DNA of 64,000 nt, from assembly GCA_036488085.1 (NCBI GenBank), contig DASXHZ010000058.1, positions 62,001-126,000 of the forward strand, given 5' to 3'. The notes beneath the pieces are model-generated. The model made no database searches, was not told the origin of the DNA, and saw nothing but the letters and a program-made list of their open reading frames with translations. The position numbers and the translations under genes are program-made. This document shows, one piece after another, positions 15,739 through 25,058 of the stretch (position 1 is the stretch's first letter; every line of letters starts with the position of its first letter). The stretch comes from DASXHZ01 sp036488085 (GTDB taxonomy: Bacteria > Acidobacteriota > Thermoanaerobaculia > Gp7-AA8).

Positions 15739-17050
15739 CGGCCGCGGTCAGTTCCGCGCTCGCGGCGGCGTACTCCGGGAGGTCGCTCGACGAAACGCGG
15801 ACGTACTTGTTCACCACGTCCTTCGTGCCGAAGACGCCGAGCTTCTCCATGAGGAACTCGAACTTGTCCTCCAACGCCTGGACGATCGGTCCCTTCGCGC
15901 TCTCCGGCATCTCCCACATCCGCTGCTTGAATGGGCCGAGCGACTTCTTGCGCGTCTTGTAGACGAACTGTTCGTCCGTCTCGCCGTCCTTCCGCTCGTC
16001 CTGGCAGTTCGCGAAGCAGAAGTCGCGGATCTGCTCCTTCATCTCCGCCGGGAACGACGGGGCATCGAGGATCATGTTCTGGAACTGCGTCGCGAGGTGG
16101 ATCTCGACCGCGTGGCTCTGCGGGAAGAGGTGGAACACCGACTCGGGCAGTGTCGACGCGCCATGCTGCACGCTGCCGGCGACGCCGTACTCGTTACGGC
16201 AGATCTCCGTCACCTCGCGCAGGACGTCGAAATCGATCTTCGCCTGCGCGATCGAGCCGTCCGGCAGCGGCACCCCGCCGTGCGACGTCCCGGTCTGCAC
16301 CGAGATCTTCGCGATGCCCGGCTCCCCGTCGAGGTGTTTCCGGAGCCCTTCCATGTACGCGCGGACCTCGTCAGGCTGGGTGTTGTACTTGCCGACCTCG
16401 CCGATCTCGCCGCCGACCGAGACGTGAATCCCCTTCGGCTGCCGCTCGCGGATGTACTTCGTGAGGTGGGCCGTGTACTCGTAATTCGCCCGCTGCTGCT
16501 CATCGCGCGTCGGGAAGTCGAGGTCGACGAGCGTCGAGGTGTCGATGTCGATGTTGTAGAACTCGGCGGCGAGCGCCTCGTCGATCAGCGATTCGAGCGC
16601 TTTCACTTCGCTCGCTTTTCCGTCCGGCGTCGCCCACTTTTTGGCGCTCGCCTGGAAGTGGTCGCCCTGGATGAACACCGCTCCGGCGAATCCTTCCTTG
16701 ATCGCCGCCGCGAGAACGCACGCGGAGTACTCGCCCGGTCGTTGCTCGCTGTATCCGATCTCGGAGCGCGCGATCTCGAAGATGAACGCACCGACTTGAT
16801 GCCGCATCGCCGCACGGAAGAGCGCGCGCGCGACGTCGTACGTGAGGGCGCGGATGTTGTGCGCCGGTACGGTGAACGCCGGCGTCAGCTCGCCGCGTCC
16901 GATCGCGTCGTACAGCGGGAAGATCGACGACGGAACGGCGCCCGCCTGTCTCGCGCGAAGGTGGATCTGTTTCCGCGCCTCCGCCTTCGACGCGGCGTCG
17001 CTGCCGAAGACGGCCGTCTTGACGAGATCGTCGATGCTGTCTTGAGTCAT
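15710..17050 (-). CDS. Class II fructose-bisphosphate aldolase-like protein
   Basis: A 446-residue cytoplasmic TIM-barrel enzyme. Zinc-ligand style motifs occur in the class II aldolase order: FIQGDHFQ (His), VSVGGEIGEVGKYNT (the usual GELG region), QTGTSHGGV (His) and VQHGASTLP (equivalent of LHGGSG). Family members usually have about 300-350 residues; this one has a longer C-terminal region after about residue 340. That fits the longer aldolase-like proteins of several phyla, so the exact substrate is uncertain. ATG 17050 lies 9 bp downstream of the response-regulator stop, suggesting one transcript. Confidence 0.75.
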   Translation of the reverse strand: MTQDSIDDLVKTAVFGSDAASKAEARKQIHLRARQAGAVPSSIFPLYDAIGRGELTPAFTVPAHNIRALTYDVARALFRAAMRHQVGAFIFEIARSEIGYSEQRPGEYSACVLAAAIKEGFAGAVFIQGDHFQASAKKWATPDGKASEVKALESLIDEALAAEFYNIDIDTSTLVDLDFPTRDEQQRANYEYTAHLTKYIRERQPKGIHVSVGGEIGEVGKYNTQPDEVRAYMEGLRKHLDGEPGIAKISVQTGTSHGGVPLPDGSIAQAKIDFDVLREVTEICRNEYGVAGSVQHGASTLPESVFHLFPQSHAVEIHLATQFQNMILDAPSFPAEMKEQIRDFCFANCQDERKDGETDEQFVYKTRKKSLGPFKQRMWEMPESAKGPIVQALEDKFEFLMEKLGVFGTKDVVNKYVRVSSSDLPEYAAASAELTAAATVDPNEGE

Positions 17051-17059
17051 GGGCGCGTT

Positions 17060-17431
17060 TTATAGCACGCCCACATGCTCCCGGATCTTTTCCAGCAGGT
17101 CTTCCAGATCGAACGGTTTTTGCACCGTTCCGTTCGCACCAAGCTCGGCGATTTCGTCGGGTGCGACCGGGTCTCCGGTGAGGAGGAGGATCGGTAGCCG
17201 TTCGAGGCCGGCTTCCGATCGCAAGGCCCGGATGACGTCCCCTCCCGACATCCCCGGCATGTTCTTGTCGAGCAGTACCAGATCCGGCGCCTCCGCGCGC
17301 GCCGCCTCGACCGCCGCCACGCCGCTGTTCGCCGTGCGCGCCTCGTAGCCGAACTCACGGAGGAGGCTTCGCATCAGCGTGATGATCGGGAGGTCGTCAT
17401 CCACCACGAGGATGATCGGTTTGCGCGGCAT
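17060..17431 (-). CDS. Single-domain response regulator
   Basis: A 123-residue receiver with nothing else. It has the acidic cluster VVDDD (9-13), phospho-acceptor D55 in LLDKNMP, T85 in LLTGDP and K105 in QKPFD, so all switch residues are intact. It resembles stand-alone CheY/DivK-like proteins that relay phosphate or bind partners. ATG 17431 starts the unit that continues into the aldolase gene. It is divergent from sdaAB across 127 bp. No kinase is nearby. Confidence 0.88.
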   Translation of the reverse strand: MPRKPIILVVDDDLPIITLMRSLLREFGYEARTANSGVAAVEAARAEAPDLVLLDKNMPGMSGGDVIRALRSEAGLERLPILLLTGDPVAPDEIAELGANGTVQKPFDLEDLLEKIREHVGVL

Positions 17432-17482
17432 GGGTATCACTCTATCCTGAGGAGCCGAAGGATCGGTTGCGTCTCGCGCGGT

Positions 17483-17510
17483 TTGCGTAGCTGGCGCGCA
17501 AGTTACGCAA
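17483..17510. promoter_or_regulatory. Inverted repeat, candidate operator in divergent gap
   Basis: TTGCGTA (17483-17489) and TACGCAA (17504-17510) form a perfect 7-bp inverted repeat with a 14-bp spacer between the divergent starts of the response regulator (17431) and sdaAB (17559). The geometry suits a dimeric repressor or activator. No binding protein can be named. Confidence 0.3.
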
Positions 17511-17558
17511 GACCTGAACGCCACCCGCTCCGCGCTCAGGAGATAAACTGCGTGACCG

Positions 17559-18242
17559 ATGCCCGTTCGCCACGACCGCAAAGTGTCGATCCTCGATGTC
17601 ATGGGCCCGGTGATGGTCGGACCTTCGTCTTCGCATACGGCCGGCACGGCGCGTCTTGGGCGCGTGGCGCGTGAGATCCTCGACGAGGAGCCGGTCGACG
17701 TTCACTTCTATCTCCACCCGCCGCTCGCCGCGACGTACCGCGGCCACGGCTCCGATTTCGCGCTCGCGGGCGGGTCGATCGGGCTCAACGTCGATGATCC
17801 CCGCATCCCGGAGGCGATCCGCATTGCGGAGCAGATGGGCGTCGAGATCGCCTTCTCGGAAGAGGACCTCGGCGAGGTGCACCCGAACACGGTACGAATC
17901 GAGATCCGCGGGAAGACGCGCCAGGCAGAGATCGTTGGCTCGTCGATCGGCGGCGGGGTCATCGAGGTCTTCAACATCAATGGCTTCCAGACGAGGTTCA
18001 AGGGCGACTCGCCAACGCTCCTCCTCTTCTACCGAGACCGCCCCGGCATGATCTCGGAAGTCACGCGCATCATCGCCGAGGAGGGGATCAACATCGCGTC
18101 GCTGTACTGCTCGCGCAAACAGCGCGGCAAAGACGCCTTCATGCAGATCGACGTCGACTCGCCCCTCGGCAAGACCGCAATCGACCGCATCTGCGGCATC
18201 GGCGACGTCGCGGAGGCGAAGTACCTGGACCGGATACCGTAG
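17559..18242 (+). CDS. sdaAB: L-serine dehydratase, beta subunit
   Basis: The 227-residue regulatory half of the Fe-S dependent enzyme that deaminates L-serine to pyruvate and ammonia. The N-terminal domain shows SILDVMGPVMVGPSSSHTAG (residues about 10-29), and the C-terminal ACT domain begins TLLLFYRDRPGMISEVTRII. The alpha subunit follows after 103 bp that contain a heptamer-based inverted repeat, an unusual spacing within such a pair. An AGGAG at 17538 lies rather far from ATG 17559. Confidence 0.92.
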   Translation: MPVRHDRKVSILDVMGPVMVGPSSSHTAGTARLGRVAREILDEEPVDVHFYLHPPLAATYRGHGSDFALAGGSIGLNVDDPRIPEAIRIAEQMGVEIAFSEEDLGEVHPNTVRIEIRGKTRQAEIVGSSIGGGVIEVFNINGFQTRFKGDSPTLLLFYRDRPGMISEVTRIIAEEGINIASLYCSRKQRGKDAFMQIDVDSPLGKTAIDRICGIGDVAEAKYLDRIP

Positions 18243-18304
18243 CGTTACCCGTTATCCGTTATCGCCGGGGCTCTCCGATAACGGGTAACGGGTAACGGAT
18301 AACG
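18243..18304. repeat. Heptamer-built inverted repeat between sdaAB and sdaAA
   Basis: The left arm holds three heptamers (CGTTACC, CGTTATC, CGTTATC; 18243-18263). The right arm holds four (GATAACG, GGTAACG, GGTAACG, GATAACG; 18277-18304). A 13-bp loop separates them. The arms are complementary with A/G alternation between heptamers, so a long stem can form in the sda transcript. The same GATAACG word recurs at 56912-56933. There is no T-run, so this is not a standard terminator. Confidence 0.85.
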
Positions 18305-18345
18305 CCTCTGGAAGCCTTTCACCTCGCCCAGCGTTGACCCTACCG

Positions 18346-19284
18346 ATGATCGAATCTTTCAAGCAGCTCGAAGAGGCCGGCCGCGATCGCGACATTGCGG
18401 ATGTTTTTCTCGAGGTCGACGAACAGGAGCACGGGGTTCCGGGGGAGCAGATCCTCGCTTCGCTCGCGAAGCGGCGCGAAGTGATGCGCGACTGTGTGGA
18501 GCGCGGGAAGAGCGGCGGCATCTCGATGGGGAAACTCGTCGGGAACGAGGCGAAGAAGCTGAATGAAGCGTTCGCCGCCGGCAAGACCTTTCTCGACCCG
18601 CTGACCATTAAGGCCGAGCTCTACGCGCTCGCCGTGATGGGGGAGAACTCGCGGATGGGCGTCATCGTCGCGGCACCGACGGCAGGTGCGGGAGGCGTCG
18701 TTCCCGGCATGTTGCTGGCGCTCGAGGAAGAGCGGCACGTCGATCCGGAGAAGACCGTGCGCGCGCTCGTGGTCGCAGGCGGCATCGGCTCGATCGTGGC
18801 CCTATCGGCGAACATCAGCGGCGCTGCCGGCGGTTGCCAGAACGAAGTGGGCGTTGCCTCGGCCATGGGAGCGGCGGCGGTCGCATACATGATGGGCGGC
18901 GACACGCACACGTGCATTCACGCCGCGGCGCTGGCGCTCAAGAACACCCTCGGGCTCGTGTGCGATCCGGTCGGCGGCCTCGTCGAGGTGCCGTGCGTGA
19001 AGCGCAACGCGCTCTTCGCGGTGCACGGCCTGACGGCGGCGCAACTCGCCCTGGCGGGCGTCGACTCGGTCATCCCGATGGACGAAGTCGTCGAGGCGAT
19101 GGTTCGCATCGGCCGCGCGTTGCCGCGCGGCCTCAAGGAGACGGCCGAAGGCGGTCTCGCGACGACGCCCACCGGCTGCGCGATCGGCCAGCGGTTGAAG
19201 GACGAAGCAAATCAGCGGCGTGCTGAACGCGCCGCCGAGCGCGAGCGCGTCGCCTTGGAGCGCAAGGAGCAAGTACATCCGTAG
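18346..19284 (+). CDS. sdaAA: L-serine dehydratase, alpha subunit
   Basis: A 312-residue catalytic half with the [4Fe-4S]-binding cysteines in AAGGCQNEVG, LVCDPVGG and VEVPC, and the glycine-rich AAPTAGAGGVVPG. ATG 18346 was chosen over an in-frame TTG at 18334 because no ribosome-binding site favours the longer form. The last about 25 residues (RRAERAAERERVALERKEQ) form a charged helix beyond the usual end. It is the partner of sdaAB; together they degrade serine. Confidence 0.92.
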   Translation: MIESFKQLEEAGRDRDIADVFLEVDEQEHGVPGEQILASLAKRREVMRDCVERGKSGGISMGKLVGNEAKKLNEAFAAGKTFLDPLTIKAELYALAVMGENSRMGVIVAAPTAGAGGVVPGMLLALEEERHVDPEKTVRALVVAGGIGSIVALSANISGAAGGCQNEVGVASAMGAAAVAYMMGGDTHTCIHAAALALKNTLGLVCDPVGGLVEVPCVKRNALFAVHGLTAAQLALAGVDSVIPMDEVVEAMVRIGRALPRGLKETAEGGLATTPTGCAIGQRLKDEANQRRAERAAERERVALERKEQVHP

Positions 19285-19331
19285 ATGTGATCTGCATCGA
19301 TCGATCGAGCAGTTCCGCTCGCGCGTCACGC

Positions 19332-19916
19332 CTACTTGAACGACGCCAGCCTCGTCCCGATGTAGATCGAGTTCACATTCAGGCCGGGGTTCCGCTCCGC
19401 GATCACGCCGTTCGAGATGTGGAAGAAGCGCCAGCCGATGTGCAGCGGCGTCCTCGACTGCGGGAAGAAGACGGCGCCGATGGCGAGCTGCGACTGGAAG
19501 TTGACGTGTGACGTCGTCGCCGGAACCTCGCGCATCGACCACATCGGGCCGGAGCCGATCTCGAGGAACGGTTGCGCGCGATTCGATCCGGTGCGCCAGA
19601 GGTGCCGCGCGTAGAGGCCGAGACCGAACGCCTTCACCTGGTTCGTCGCTGCGCCGAGGTGGTACGGGTCCCACTCGCGCGGCTGATCGACGTCGCTGAA
19701 GATGAACGTCGTGCCGATCTCGGTGTGCGAGATCCAGCGCTGCACCCGTTTCGAATCCCACACGAGCTCGAGCTGCGCCGACCCGATGCGGGCTTGGCCG
19801 TGCCAGTTCTGCATGCTCACCCCGCCGGAGAAATAGCCGTTGAGATCGCGTGGTCCGGCGAGAGAGGGAAGGGACAAAGCTGCCGCCAGCAGAAAGCTCG
19901 CGATCGATGTGCGCAT
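19332..19916 (-). CDS. PagL-like acyloxyacyl hydrolase (lipid A deacylase family)
   Basis: A 194-residue outer-membrane barrel protein with signal MRTSIASFLLAAALSLPSLA. The C-terminal FFHISNGVIAERNPGLN matches the PagL active-site region, with the catalytic His-Ser pair in HISN and the NPG turn. The protein ends in an aromatic-aliphatic strand (SIYIGTRLASFK). It would trim a fatty acid from lipid A in the outer leaflet, which implies a lipopolysaccharide-bearing envelope. It is 6 bp downstream of the GWxTD/VWFA gene and probably shares its transcript. Confidence 0.75.
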   Translation of the reverse strand: MRTSIASFLLAAALSLPSLAGPRDLNGYFSGGVSMQNWHGQARIGSAQLELVWDSKRVQRWISHTEIGTTFIFSDVDQPREWDPYHLGAATNQVKAFGLGLYARHLWRTGSNRAQPFLEIGSGPMWSMREVPATTSHVNFQSQLAIGAVFFPQSRTPLHIGWRFFHISNGVIAERNPGLNVNSIYIGTRLASFK

Positions 19917-19922
19917 GTTCGG

Positions 19923-22388
19923 CTAAGGATAATACCCGCGAATCGTCTTCGCGCGCCCTTCGGTGACCTGCACGGTCACGTCGCGCCACTTGCCGCCTGG
20001 CTTGACGTCGTTGCCTGGGTAGAAGCCGAGGATGTACTGCGAGCGGAGCTCGTTATGGATGTCGTCGTAGATCTTCCCGAGCTGCGAGGCGGAATCGATC
20101 GCGTACATGTTTCCGCCGGTTTCGCCGCAGAAGGCGGCGAGTTGGTGCTTCACCTTGAGGTCCGCCCCCTTGAGGCCGACGGCGATCGCATAGATTGGGA
20201 CCCCGGAGCGGCGCGCGTACTCCAATGCCTGATCGAACGTGTACTTCGAGGTGGTGTCGCGGCCGTCGGTGATGACCACCAGCGCCTTCGACCCCTTCAC
20301 GCCGACGAAGTTGTAGAGCGAGTAGACGATCGCGTCGTACAGCGCCGTCGACTCCTCGGCGCGCAGCTTCGAGAGCGCGGTATTGAGCTCTTCGCGGCTC
20401 GACGACCACGTCTGCGCGACCTGCGGCTGCGAGTCGAACGAGACGAGGAACGCCTTGTCGCCCGGCCGCAGCACCTTCTCGAGGAACTCGGACGCCGAGG
20501 TCCGGGCCTCCGTCATGCGCGGCTGCATCGAGGCGGACGTGTCGATCGCGAGGCCGAGCGAGAGCGGGAGGTCCTTCACATGTTCGAACTTCGCGAGCTT
20601 GACCGGTTTTCCTTCGTCCAAGACTTTGAACGCGGATTGGTCGAGCGTGGTCACAGGACGTCCATGCGCCAGGACGGTCGTCGGCAACTCGACGAGGTGC
20701 ACGTTCACTTCCTCGAGCTGTGAAGGTGCGTTCACGATCACCGTATCCTCGGACGTCGTGCCGTCGTCCAGCGTCGCTACCGCGCGGATGTAGCCGATCT
20801 GATCGCGGGAACCGACGTCGATCGTCTGCACGTACGGCGGATCGTGCAGCGTCGCGACCTTGTTCTCGTTCCAGAAGAGATCGACGCCTCGGAGAGCGTG
20901 TCCCTTCGGTACGCGGAGGTCGAGCAGGACGCGCGTTCGTCCCACGATTCGCGGCGGCGTCACACGCGGCGACGTGATGCGGACGCGAAACGGATCGGTG
21001 CCGGTGTTGACGAGGATCTCGTCGCCGCCGATCGGCTGTTCATGGGCGTCGATCGCGACCACGCGGATGCGATGCGTCTGCGGAACGGCGCCGAGGTCGA
21101 GATCGAGCGAGAAGGGAGGCGAGCGGCGGACGGCGACCTTGCGGCCGTCGAGCCAGAACTCGACGCCCTTCGCGTCGTCACCCGCGAGAATCGTGTTGAT
21201 CGTCTGCACGCCGCTGAGGAGCTCGTCGGGGAGCGGGACGATGCGGATGGCCGGAGTGTTCTCCGTTGCCGGTTGCTGGTTGGCGGCCTTCTTCTCATCC
21301 ACTCCCGGCACTTCGAGGTCGCGTTCGATGATCGCCTCGGCTGCCGACGTTCGATCGGACACCTTGATGCGGGCAGCGTAGGTACCGGGAGGCAGCATCC
21401 GGTCGACCACCAGCGGAAGCATCTCGCGCGCGGTCTCGACCGGGAAGTCGAACCGGTATCGGAAGTTCTCCCACATCCGGCCGTCGCGCGTCAGCTCGCC
21501 GACGAGATCGAGTGCGTATGTCTTCGACTGAGCGACGACCGCCGGCTGAATGGCGGAGCGCGGGATGTCGATCGACATCTGCACGTCCGTCTTGCCGTTC
21601 TCCGCGGCGGGGTAGGCGATGGTCACGCGCGGCTCGATTTTCGCGGCGTTCGGATTCGCGATGACGACGCTATGCGCGATCCGTGCGATCAGCTCGGGGT
21701 CGACGGGCGGAGGCACGAAGAACTTGTAGAGCCGGTCGGCGTTGTCGGCGGACTGACGCAGGGCGCGAAGGAGATCGCCACTGGTCACACACTCCTCGTC
21801 GAACTTTAATTTGCCCGGTCCGTCGAAGATCTTGTCGTGTTTGAAGAGTTCACTCACGAGGCGGTTCCGAGGATCGAAGAGCACCCACTCGCGCTCGTCC
21901 TGCGGCAGAAAAAAGATCAGGCGCACGGGATGGCCGTACTCCGGCTCGTCGACGAATCCCGGATACGTCCAGATCTCGATCGGCCGGACGTAGCGCGGAC
22001 AATCGACTTGCTGGACATCGGCCGGCTCGCCGCGCTGTAGAAAGGTCTTTCCGCGGTCGGTCGTGGCGCCGTGGTACTTCTCCTTCACGACTTCGAGCCG
22101 TTCATAATAGAGCTTGCGGAAAGAGTGGTTCGTCGTCCCTTGCGTCTTGTCGCGCCGCGTCCAGAAGTCGTCGATGAAGAGATCGCGCTGCGGGTCGGTC
22201 TCGAGCGTGAGGAAGGTGTTCAGCTCGGCCGGCGTGATGAGGGGCGTGACGTCGATGAGGAACTGCTGGTAGTCGTCGCCTAGCTTGGCGATGCGGTCTT
22301 TCTGCTCGCGCCGAGTGAGCTCGGACGCCGGCAGGATTGCCGGCGCCGCACAGAAGCTCAGCAGGACGGCGAGAACGATCGCTTTCAC
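19923..22388 (-). CDS. GWxTD-VWFA two-domain secreted protein (copy 2)
   Basis: An 821-residue exported protein with signal MKAIVLAVLLSFCAAPAILP. The N-terminal part (about 30-180) has the GWxTD-like pattern TLETDPQRDLFIDDFWTRRD and TTDRGKTFLQRGEP. A central region of Ig-like or strand-rich modules follows. The C-terminal acidobacterial VWFA domain has an intact MIDAS DTSAS (616-620), ALVVITDGRDTTS and CGETGGNMYAID. Unlike the VWFA pair at 4.8-8.9 kb, metal-dependent ligand binding is plausible. It lies 4 bp after its paralogue. The ligand and role are unknown. Confidence 0.85.
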   Translation of the reverse strand: MKAIVLAVLLSFCAAPAILPASELTRREQKDRIAKLGDDYQQFLIDVTPLITPAELNTFLTLETDPQRDLFIDDFWTRRDKTQGTTNHSFRKLYYERLEVVKEKYHGATTDRGKTFLQRGEPADVQQVDCPRYVRPIEIWTYPGFVDEPEYGHPVRLIFFLPQDEREWVLFDPRNRLVSELFKHDKIFDGPGKLKFDEECVTSGDLLRALRQSADNADRLYKFFVPPPVDPELIARIAHSVVIANPNAAKIEPRVTIAYPAAENGKTDVQMSIDIPRSAIQPAVVAQSKTYALDLVGELTRDGRMWENFRYRFDFPVETAREMLPLVVDRMLPPGTYAARIKVSDRTSAAEAIIERDLEVPGVDEKKAANQQPATENTPAIRIVPLPDELLSGVQTINTILAGDDAKGVEFWLDGRKVAVRRSPPFSLDLDLGAVPQTHRIRVVAIDAHEQPIGGDEILVNTGTDPFRVRITSPRVTPPRIVGRTRVLLDLRVPKGHALRGVDLFWNENKVATLHDPPYVQTIDVGSRDQIGYIRAVATLDDGTTSEDTVIVNAPSQLEEVNVHLVELPTTVLAHGRPVTTLDQSAFKVLDEGKPVKLAKFEHVKDLPLSLGLAIDTSASMQPRMTEARTSASEFLEKVLRPGDKAFLVSFDSQPQVAQTWSSSREELNTALSKLRAEESTALYDAIVYSLYNFVGVKGSKALVVITDGRDTTSKYTFDQALEYARRSGVPIYAIAVGLKGADLKVKHQLAAFCGETGGNMYAIDSASQLGKIYDDIHNELRSQYILGFYPGNDVKPGGKWRDVTVQVTEGRAKTIRGYYP

Positions 22389-22392
22389 GACA

Positions 22393-25047
22393 TCACGGAT
22401 AGTAGCCGTGGATCGTCTTCGCGCGCCCTTCGCTCACCTGCACACTCACGTCATGCCACTTGCTCCCCGGTTTCACGCCGTCCGGCGGATAGAAGCCGAG
22501 GACGTATTGAGAGCGGAGCTCGTTCTGGATGTCGCGGTAGATGGCGCCGAGCTGGGACGCGTTCTCGATCGTGTACATGTTGCCGCCGGTCTCGCTGCAG
22601 AACTTGGCGAGCTTGTACTTCACGTCGATCTCGGTCGGCTTCATGCCGATCCCGATGGCGTAGATCGGCACCGCCGCGCGCCGTGCGTACTCGACCGCCT
22701 GGTCGAACGAGAACTTCGATGACGTATCCGCGCCGTCGGTGATGACCACGAGCGCCTTCTGCCCCTTGACGCCGAGGAAGTTGTAGAGCGAGTAGACGAT
22801 CGCGTCGTAGAGCGCGGTCGACTCCTCGGCGCGCAGTTTCGAGAGAGCCGCGTTCAGGTCGCCGAGCTTCGCCGACCACTTCTGGATGAGCTGCGGCTGC
22901 GTGTCGAAGGAGACGAGGAACGCCTTGTCGCCCGACTTCAGCACGTTCTTGAAGAACTCCGCCCCCGACCTCTGCGCCTCCGCCATCCGCGGCTGCATCG
23001 AGCCGGAGGTGTCGACCGCCATACCGATTGACAGCGGCAGGTTCGCGACGTGCTCGAACTTCGCGATCTTCACCGGCTTCCCTTCGTCGAGCACCTTGAA
23101 CGACGACTGGCCGAGGGTGTTGATCGGGTGGCCGTTCGCGATGACCGTCGTCGGCAGCTCGACGAGGTGAACGTTCACCTCCTCCATGAACTGCGGCGTG
23201 TTGATCATCACGACGTCTTCGATCGGCGGCGTCGAATCGTCCTTCAGCGTCGCGACGGCGCGGAGGTACGCGACGCCTTTGTTCTCCGGGATGTCGATCG
23301 TCTGGACGTACGGCGGACCATAGAGCGTCGCCACCGGCGTCTCGTTGTAGTAGAGCTGGAGCTTGTCGAGCTGCTTCCCGTCGGGCGTCCGCACCGACAT
23401 CTCGACCTTCGTCTTCCCCTTGAGGTTCATCGCCACGCGCGGCGAGACGATGCGGACCCGGAAGGGATCGGTGCCGGTGTTCACGACGATCTCGTCGCCG
23501 GTGATGATCTGCCCCTTGTCGTCGATCGCGACGGCGCGGACGTTGTGCACGCGCGGGACTTCGCCGAAGTCGAGGTCGAGCGTGTACGGCGGCTGCCGTT
23601 TCACCATGACTTTGCGGCCGTCGAGGTAGAACTCGACGCCTTTGATCCGGTCGCCGAACGCGATCGTCTCGATGTGCTGGAAACCCGAGAGGAGGTCTTC
23701 CGTGAGCGGGACGATGCGAAGACTCGTCTCGTTCGATTCCATCACGTCCTTGATGGACGTGAGCTGCGCAGTGGCGTCCGCCTTCTGCTGCTTCGCGACG
23801 GCGCTCTCGAAGATCTCCGGGACGTCGAGCTCGTTCTCGACGATCGCCTCGGCGCCGGAGTGCGCGTCGGTCACGCGGACGCGCGCTTTGTACTTGTTCG
23901 GACGGAGGAGCCGGTCGACGACCAGCGGGAACTTGTCGAGCTTTGAATCCGCCGGGAAGTCGAACCGGTAGCGGAAGTTCTCGAACATCTGGTCGTCTTT
24001 GAGGACCTCGCCGGTGACGTCGAAGCTGTAAACCGACGAGCCGCTGACCTCCTTCGCGGTCGCCTTGTCGCGCGGGATGAGAACCGTGATCTGCGCGTCG
24101 GTGCGGCTCCCCATCTTGGCGGGGTACTCGACCTTCATCTCGGCCGGAATCTTCGGCGCGTTCGGGTTCGCGATGACGATGGAGCGCAGCGTGTTGTGCA
24201 TCGACTCCGGGTCGACCGGCGGCGGGTCCCAAACCTTCGTGACCAGGTCGGTGGAGTTGAGCTGGCTCTGCGCGATGGCGCGCATCAGCTCGTCGTAGGT
24301 GGTGCCGCACTCCATCTGCAACTGAGTCACGTTCATTTCGCCGGATACCCGGCTATTGAAGACTTTGTTCGACAGCGCCCCCGGGTCCTCAGTGGGGGTG
24401 GTCGCCTCTTCGTCCTGCGACACGAGCTCCGCGAGCGACTGATCGTTCGAGGTGATCGGCGCCCAGAGTCGGTAGTCGGACTGGCGGCGCGGGACGTAGA
24501 AGAGAAAACGGACGTCGTGGCCGAAGCTCGGGATGTAGAAGTACTTCCAGATCTCGATCGGCTGCAGCATGGTGCCGCAGTTCGGCACGACGATCTCGTT
24601 GGGCGGCCCTTGCAGCAGGAACATGTGGGCGCGGTCGTTGGAGAGCTGCTTGAACTTTGCGCGCGCTTCCTCGATGCGCGCGTAGTACGTATCGCGGAAC
24701 GAGCTGTTGGTCGTGCCGGCCGCCTTGTCGCGGCGGCGCCAGAACTCGATGATCCAGGCATCGCGCTGCGGGTCGGTCTCGAGGATCAGGAACGTGTCGC
24801 GCTCCAGCGGCATGATGATCGGCTCGACGTCTTCGAGGAACTCCTGGTACTTCTCGGCGAGGTTCTTGATGCGGTCTTTTCGCTCGCGGCGCGAAAGTTT
24901 GCGGACGCCCGGATCCGCGGTGGGGTCCTTCTGTTTCGCCGCCGGCGCCGCATTCGGCTGCGGGTCTTGCTTCACCGGAGGGTCAGTCTGGGCGATGATG
25001 GGTAAAGCGAGAGCGACGGCAACAACTGCGACCGCGATCCTGTTCAT
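22393..25047 (-). CDS. GWxTD-VWFA two-domain secreted protein (copy 1)
   Basis: An 884-residue exported protein with signal MNRIAVAVVAVALALPIIA and a proline/lysine-rich linker. It has the same architecture as the next gene: ILETDPQRDAWIIEFWRRRD in the GWxTD-like region, a central module series (about 250-600), and a VWFA domain with MIDAS DTSGS (679-683) and ALVVITDGADTSS. The last 200 residues of the two paralogues are very similar. Its ATG is only 11 bp from the divergent cysteine desulfurase start, so its promoter must lie inside that gene's coding region or further away. Confidence 0.85.
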   Translation of the reverse strand: MNRIAVAVVAVALALPIIAQTDPPVKQDPQPNAAPAAKQKDPTADPGVRKLSRRERKDRIKNLAEKYQEFLEDVEPIIMPLERDTFLILETDPQRDAWIIEFWRRRDKAAGTTNSSFRDTYYARIEEARAKFKQLSNDRAHMFLLQGPPNEIVVPNCGTMLQPIEIWKYFYIPSFGHDVRFLFYVPRRQSDYRLWAPITSNDQSLAELVSQDEEATTPTEDPGALSNKVFNSRVSGEMNVTQLQMECGTTYDELMRAIAQSQLNSTDLVTKVWDPPPVDPESMHNTLRSIVIANPNAPKIPAEMKVEYPAKMGSRTDAQITVLIPRDKATAKEVSGSSVYSFDVTGEVLKDDQMFENFRYRFDFPADSKLDKFPLVVDRLLRPNKYKARVRVTDAHSGAEAIVENELDVPEIFESAVAKQQKADATAQLTSIKDVMESNETSLRIVPLTEDLLSGFQHIETIAFGDRIKGVEFYLDGRKVMVKRQPPYTLDLDFGEVPRVHNVRAVAIDDKGQIITGDEIVVNTGTDPFRVRIVSPRVAMNLKGKTKVEMSVRTPDGKQLDKLQLYYNETPVATLYGPPYVQTIDIPENKGVAYLRAVATLKDDSTPPIEDVVMINTPQFMEEVNVHLVELPTTVIANGHPINTLGQSSFKVLDEGKPVKIAKFEHVANLPLSIGMAVDTSGSMQPRMAEAQRSGAEFFKNVLKSGDKAFLVSFDTQPQLIQKWSAKLGDLNAALSKLRAEESTALYDAIVYSLYNFLGVKGQKALVVITDGADTSSKFSFDQAVEYARRAAVPIYAIGIGMKPTEIDVKYKLAKFCSETGGNMYTIENASQLGAIYRDIQNELRSQYVLGFYPPDGVKPGSKWHDVSVQVSEGRAKTIHGYYP

Positions 25048-25058
25048 GAGTGTCCTCG

